Part shown: one piece after another, positions 61,629 through 64,000 of the stretch
How positions within the stretch are numbered: position 1 is the stretch's first letter
Layout: each line of letters opens with the position of its first letter
DNA from: CAZDUS01 sp964508705
GTDB taxonomy: Bacteria; Verrucomicrobiota; Kiritimatiellia; CAIKKV01; CAITUY01
Direction of reading: 5' to 3'
Assembly: GCA_964508705.1 (NCBI GenBank)
Contig: CAZDUS010000005.1
Span: 1-64,000, forward strand
DNA length: 64,000 nt
Translations under genes and position numbers: made by a program
Notes under the pieces: model-generated
Database searches by the model: none
Told to the model about the DNA's origin: nothing
Seen by the model: only the letters and a program-made list of their open reading frames with translations

Positions 61629-63071
61629 ATGACAGAGGCAATATCCAACGAGTTTACGGAGCAGAGGCGAAAGAATCTTGAGGCGCTGGTGGCGGCGGGC
61701 TATGAGCCTTTTGGCCGGGCGTTTGCGCGGACTGGGAGGTTAGGGGAAGTCAGGGCCGGATTTGAAGAGGGTAAACCGGTGCGTGTGGCCGGGCGAATCA
61801 CGACCTTCAGGGATATGGGCAAGAGTGTGTTTGCCGATCTTCGCGACGGCACCGACCGAATGCAGGTCTATGCGATGAAGAATCACATAGGCGAGGATGT
61901 GTTCAACGCATTCAAGCTGTTGGATCTTGGCGACCATATCGGGGTTGAGGGTACATTTTTCACGACGCGAACCGGGGAAATAACTATCAAGATCGACAAG
62001 TGGGTGATGCTCTCCAAGGCGCTGTTGCCTTTGCCGGAGAAGTGGCACGGGTTAAAGGATACCGACCAGCGGTATCGGCAACGTTATCTCGATTTGATTT
62101 CCAATGCCGATGCCCGTGCGGTGTTTGAGAAGCGTACGAGCATTATCCGCGAGATCCGCTCATTTCTGCAGGGGGCAGGATTCCAGGAGGTCGAAACGCC
62201 GATGATGCAGCCACAACCGGGTGGTGCGGCGGCTCGACCATTTGTGACCCATTACGAGGCATTGGATGCGAGGATGTATTTGCGTATTGCGCCGGAATTA
62301 TACCTTAAGCGCTTATTGGTTGGTGGGTACGACAAGGTGTTCGAGTTAAACCGCAATTTCCGGAATGAGGGGTTGTCGCGGACGCATAATCCTGAATTCA
62401 CGATGATGGAGGTTTATGAGGCGTACTCCGACATGCGGGGGATGAAGGAGTTGGTGGAATCGCTGATAACCCATGTGTCGCAGACGGTAATGGGGACGTT
62501 GAGTGTTGGGACGGCTGAGGCGCCTATTGATTTGACGCGGCCGTGGCGTGAAGTGGCTTACCGGGATCTGGTCAAGGAAAGGATGGGCGCGGATTGGTTT
62601 ACTCTTGATCGCTCGACGATGGGTGCAAAAGCGGATGCTGCCGGTGTGCATGTTGATTCAGCCTGGGGTGAGCCGGAGATCACGCAGGAGGTGTATTCCA
62701 AGCTGATTGAAAAGACCTTGATGAATCCGACGTTCGTCACGCGACTGCCGGCAGAACTGGTGCCGCTGGCCAAGCGGTGCGATGACGACCCATCGGTTGT
62801 GGATGTTTTTGAGCTGGTCATTGGTGGCAAGGAAATCGCGCCGGGGTATTCGGAGTTGAATGATCCGGTTGAGCAAAGGAAGCGGTTTGAGGAGCAGGCG
62901 GGGGATGAGGCTCAAAAAGTGGATGAGGATTTCCTGATGGCCATGGAGCATGGCATGCCTCCGGCAGGCGGCATGGGGATTGGCATTGACCGGCTTGTGA
63001 TGACCCTGACGGGTTGTGATGCCATCCGCGATGTGATTCTGTTTCCGCAATTGAAGCCCCGTGAAGCGTGA
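61629..63071 (+). CDS. lysS: lysyl-tRNA synthetase, class II
   Basis: The 480-aa enzyme charges tRNA-Lys. It has an OB-fold anticodon-binding domain (VRVAGRITTFRDMGKSVFADLRD), motif 1 (FEKRTSIIREIRSFLQGAGFQEVETPMM), motif 2 (NFRNEGLSRTHNPEFTMMEVY) and motif 3 (HGMPPAGGMGIGIDRLVM). Class-defining residues are intact. The length is slightly below the usual 490-510. It is followed after 34 nt by the lolC/E-type gene. Confidence 0.96.
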   Translation: MTEAISNEFTEQRRKNLEALVAAGYEPFGRAFARTGRLGEVRAGFEEGKPVRVAGRITTFRDMGKSVFADLRDGTDRMQVYAMKNHIGEDVFNAFKLLDLGDHIGVEGTFFTTRTGEITIKIDKWVMLSKALLPLPEKWHGLKDTDQRYRQRYLDLISNADARAVFEKRTSIIREIRSFLQGAGFQEVETPMMQPQPGGAAARPFVTHYEALDARMYLRIAPELYLKRLLVGGYDKVFELNRNFRNEGLSRTHNPEFTMMEVYEAYSDMRGMKELVESLITHVSQTVMGTLSVGTAEAPIDLTRPWREVAYRDLVKERMGADWFTLDRSTMGAKADAAGVHVDSAWGEPEITQEVYSKLIEKTLMNPTFVTRLPAELVPLAKRCDDDPSVVDVFELVIGGKEIAPGYSELNDPVEQRKRFEEQAGDEAQKVDEDFLMAMEHGMPPAGGMGIGIDRLVMTLTGCDAIRDVILFPQLKPREA

Positions 63072-63105
63072 AGACTGTCAAACGCCCTTGAGCGAAAGAT
63101 TTGCG

Positions 63106-64000
63106 ATGATGCCTGTGTCCCTATTTCTGGCGTTGAAGTATCTGAAGCCGAAACGCACGTATTTTTCGGTGGTCACAATCATTTCCATACTTGGGGTGTT
63201 GCTTGGAGTGGCGGTGTTGATCATCGTGTTGTCCGTGATGAGTGGGTTTGACGACATGTGGCGTGACAAGATTCTCGGATTCAACGCTCATTTGACTGTC
63301 TCGGCGGTTGGAGGAGTGGAGGATGAGGCGGCCGTGATGGAGCGGCTAAAGGGCGTGCCGGGGGTGGCGGGTGTTGCGCCGACGATAGAGAGCCCGGTGG
63401 TTATTCAGCATGATGGGCGGATATTTACGCCAGTACTCAGAGGGGTGGATAAGGAGTTCGAAAAGACTGTCAGCCAGATTCCAGCGCATATGGTTACCGG
63501 AACATTTGCGCCGGAGGGGAACGGGGTGGTGCTTGGGGTTGATCTGGCGCGGCGGATGGGAGTCAAGGTTGGCGACAAGCTGCTGATTAATTCCCCGAAG
63601 AACTTCGTGAGTAGGGATGAAATCACCTTGCCGGAAGAGTTGGTGGTTGCCGGAGTGTTTGAGGTGGGGATGTGGGAATATGACATGGGTTTTGTGCTCT
63701 GCTCGCTTGAAAAGGGGCGTGAGCTGGTGGGGTTGGAGGAAGGGGTGCAGACGATCCGGTTGATGACACACGATCCTTACCGGGCGCAGGAAACAAGGGA
63801 GGTTATTCGCCAGACTTTGGGGACTGACTATTACGTCGAGACATGGATGGAGCAGAACAGGCAGTTGTTCAGCGCCTTGCGCGTTGAGAAGAACATGATG
63901 TTCTTTCTGCTGATCTTTATCACGATTGTGGCCGCCTTTGGGATCACCAACACATTGATCACGGTCACCGTGCAGAAGACCAAGGAAATCGGGCTGTTGA
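63106..64000 (+). CDS. lipoprotein-releasing ABC transporter permease LolC/E-type, 5' part
   Basis: The 298 codons present encode the N-terminal half of a LolC/LolE permease, which with LolD releases lipoproteins from the inner membrane. Visible are LALKYLKPKRTYFSVVTIIS, the first membrane segment (IISILGVLLGVAVLIIVLSVM), a periplasmic MacB-PCD-type domain, and the second segment MMFFLLIFITIVAAFGITNTL with the coupling region VQKTKEIGLL at the window edge. The frame is open to 64000. The start may be ATG 63106, ATG 63109, or an upstream TTG at 63088. Confidence 0.9.
   Translation, partial: MMPVSLFLALKYLKPKRTYFSVVTIISILGVLLGVAVLIIVLSVMSGFDDMWRDKILGFNAHLTVSAVGGVEDEAAVMERLKGVPGVAGVAPTIESPVVIQHDGRIFTPVLRGVDKEFEKTVSQIPAHMVTGTFAPEGNGVVLGVDLARRMGVKVGDKLLINSPKNFVSRDEITLPEELVVAGVFEVGMWEYDMGFVLCSLEKGRELVGLEEGVQTIRLMTHDPYRAQETREVIRQTLGTDYYVETWMEQNRQLFSALRVEKNMMFFLLIFITIVAAFGITNTLITVTVQKTKEIGLL

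Noticed and set aside
1..64000. CRISPR arrays, rRNA genes, phage modules
   Set aside because: No regularly spaced direct repeats, no rRNA-like sequence and no phage structural genes were seen.

Overview
The window reads as a chromosomal segment of a Gram-negative, at least partly anaerobic bacterium. Outer-membrane beta-barrels, a Wza-like export lipoprotein and a LolC/E-type permease point to an outer membrane. A rubredoxin / superoxide reductase / ferritin cluster and a ferredoxin-linked 2-oxoacid oxidoreductase point to anaerobic or microaerobic life. The mix of genes is compatible with the PVC group (for example Kiritimatiellota, Verrucomicrobiota or Lentisphaerota), but no rRNA is present and this placement is inference. 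Almost all genes lie on the + strand with short gaps and frequent 4-bp overlaps. No CRISPR array, prophage or intact insertion sequence was seen.

Layout. 1-7444: a reverse-strand cytidylate-kinase-like gene; then an operon of acyltransferase, LPG-synthase-like membrane protein and an asparagine-synthase-like enzyme without the glutaminase cysteine; a beta-barrel, a methyltransferase, and a decayed patch with AraC and kbl remnants. 7490-21033: a HEAT-like protein, an Rrf2 regulator, and then a continuous sulfur/siroheme block: APS reductase, CysD, CysN (with a dead APS-kinase-like tail), an outer-membrane protein, a siroheme sulfite reductase, a precorrin-2 dehydrogenase-HemA fusion, a HemC-CobA-HemD fusion, HemB and HemL. 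21189-27530: Lon, then IorA-IorB-phenylacetate-CoA-ligase-ACT. 27715-32838: SerA, an unusual M28 peptidase-AAC(3) acetyltransferase fusion and a coupled amidohydrolase. 33014-38567: an exopolysaccharide export group (beta-barrel, Wzc-like kinase, Wza-like lipoprotein) with two unknown proteins. 38571-40535: tRNA-His, TsaB, a parvulin and tRNA-Pro. 40807-44998: redox and iron stress genes including DsbD and two small Cys-rich proteins. 44988-51009: Zwf, Ogt-like, BioA, PdxB, DUF486, a gamma-glutamylcyclotransferase-like protein with a lysine-rich tail, and shikimate kinase. 51117-64000: secreted C39-like/cadherin protein, DUF2723-TPR protein, UDP-sugar pyrophosphorylase, LemA-like, PaaI-like thioesterase, TlpA-like thioredoxin, LysS and the start of LolC/E.

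The most striking unit is the sulfur/siroheme block. It carries every step from glutamyl-tRNA to siroheme beside the enzymes that activate and reduce sulfate with siroheme as cofactor, so cofactor supply and demand appear wired together, probably under the Rrf2 regulator at its head. Its HemC portion lacks the whole third domain, which in known enzymes holds the cysteine for the dipyrromethane cofactor. That makes the fusion either a novel form of porphobilinogen deaminase or a broken one with a substitute elsewhere.
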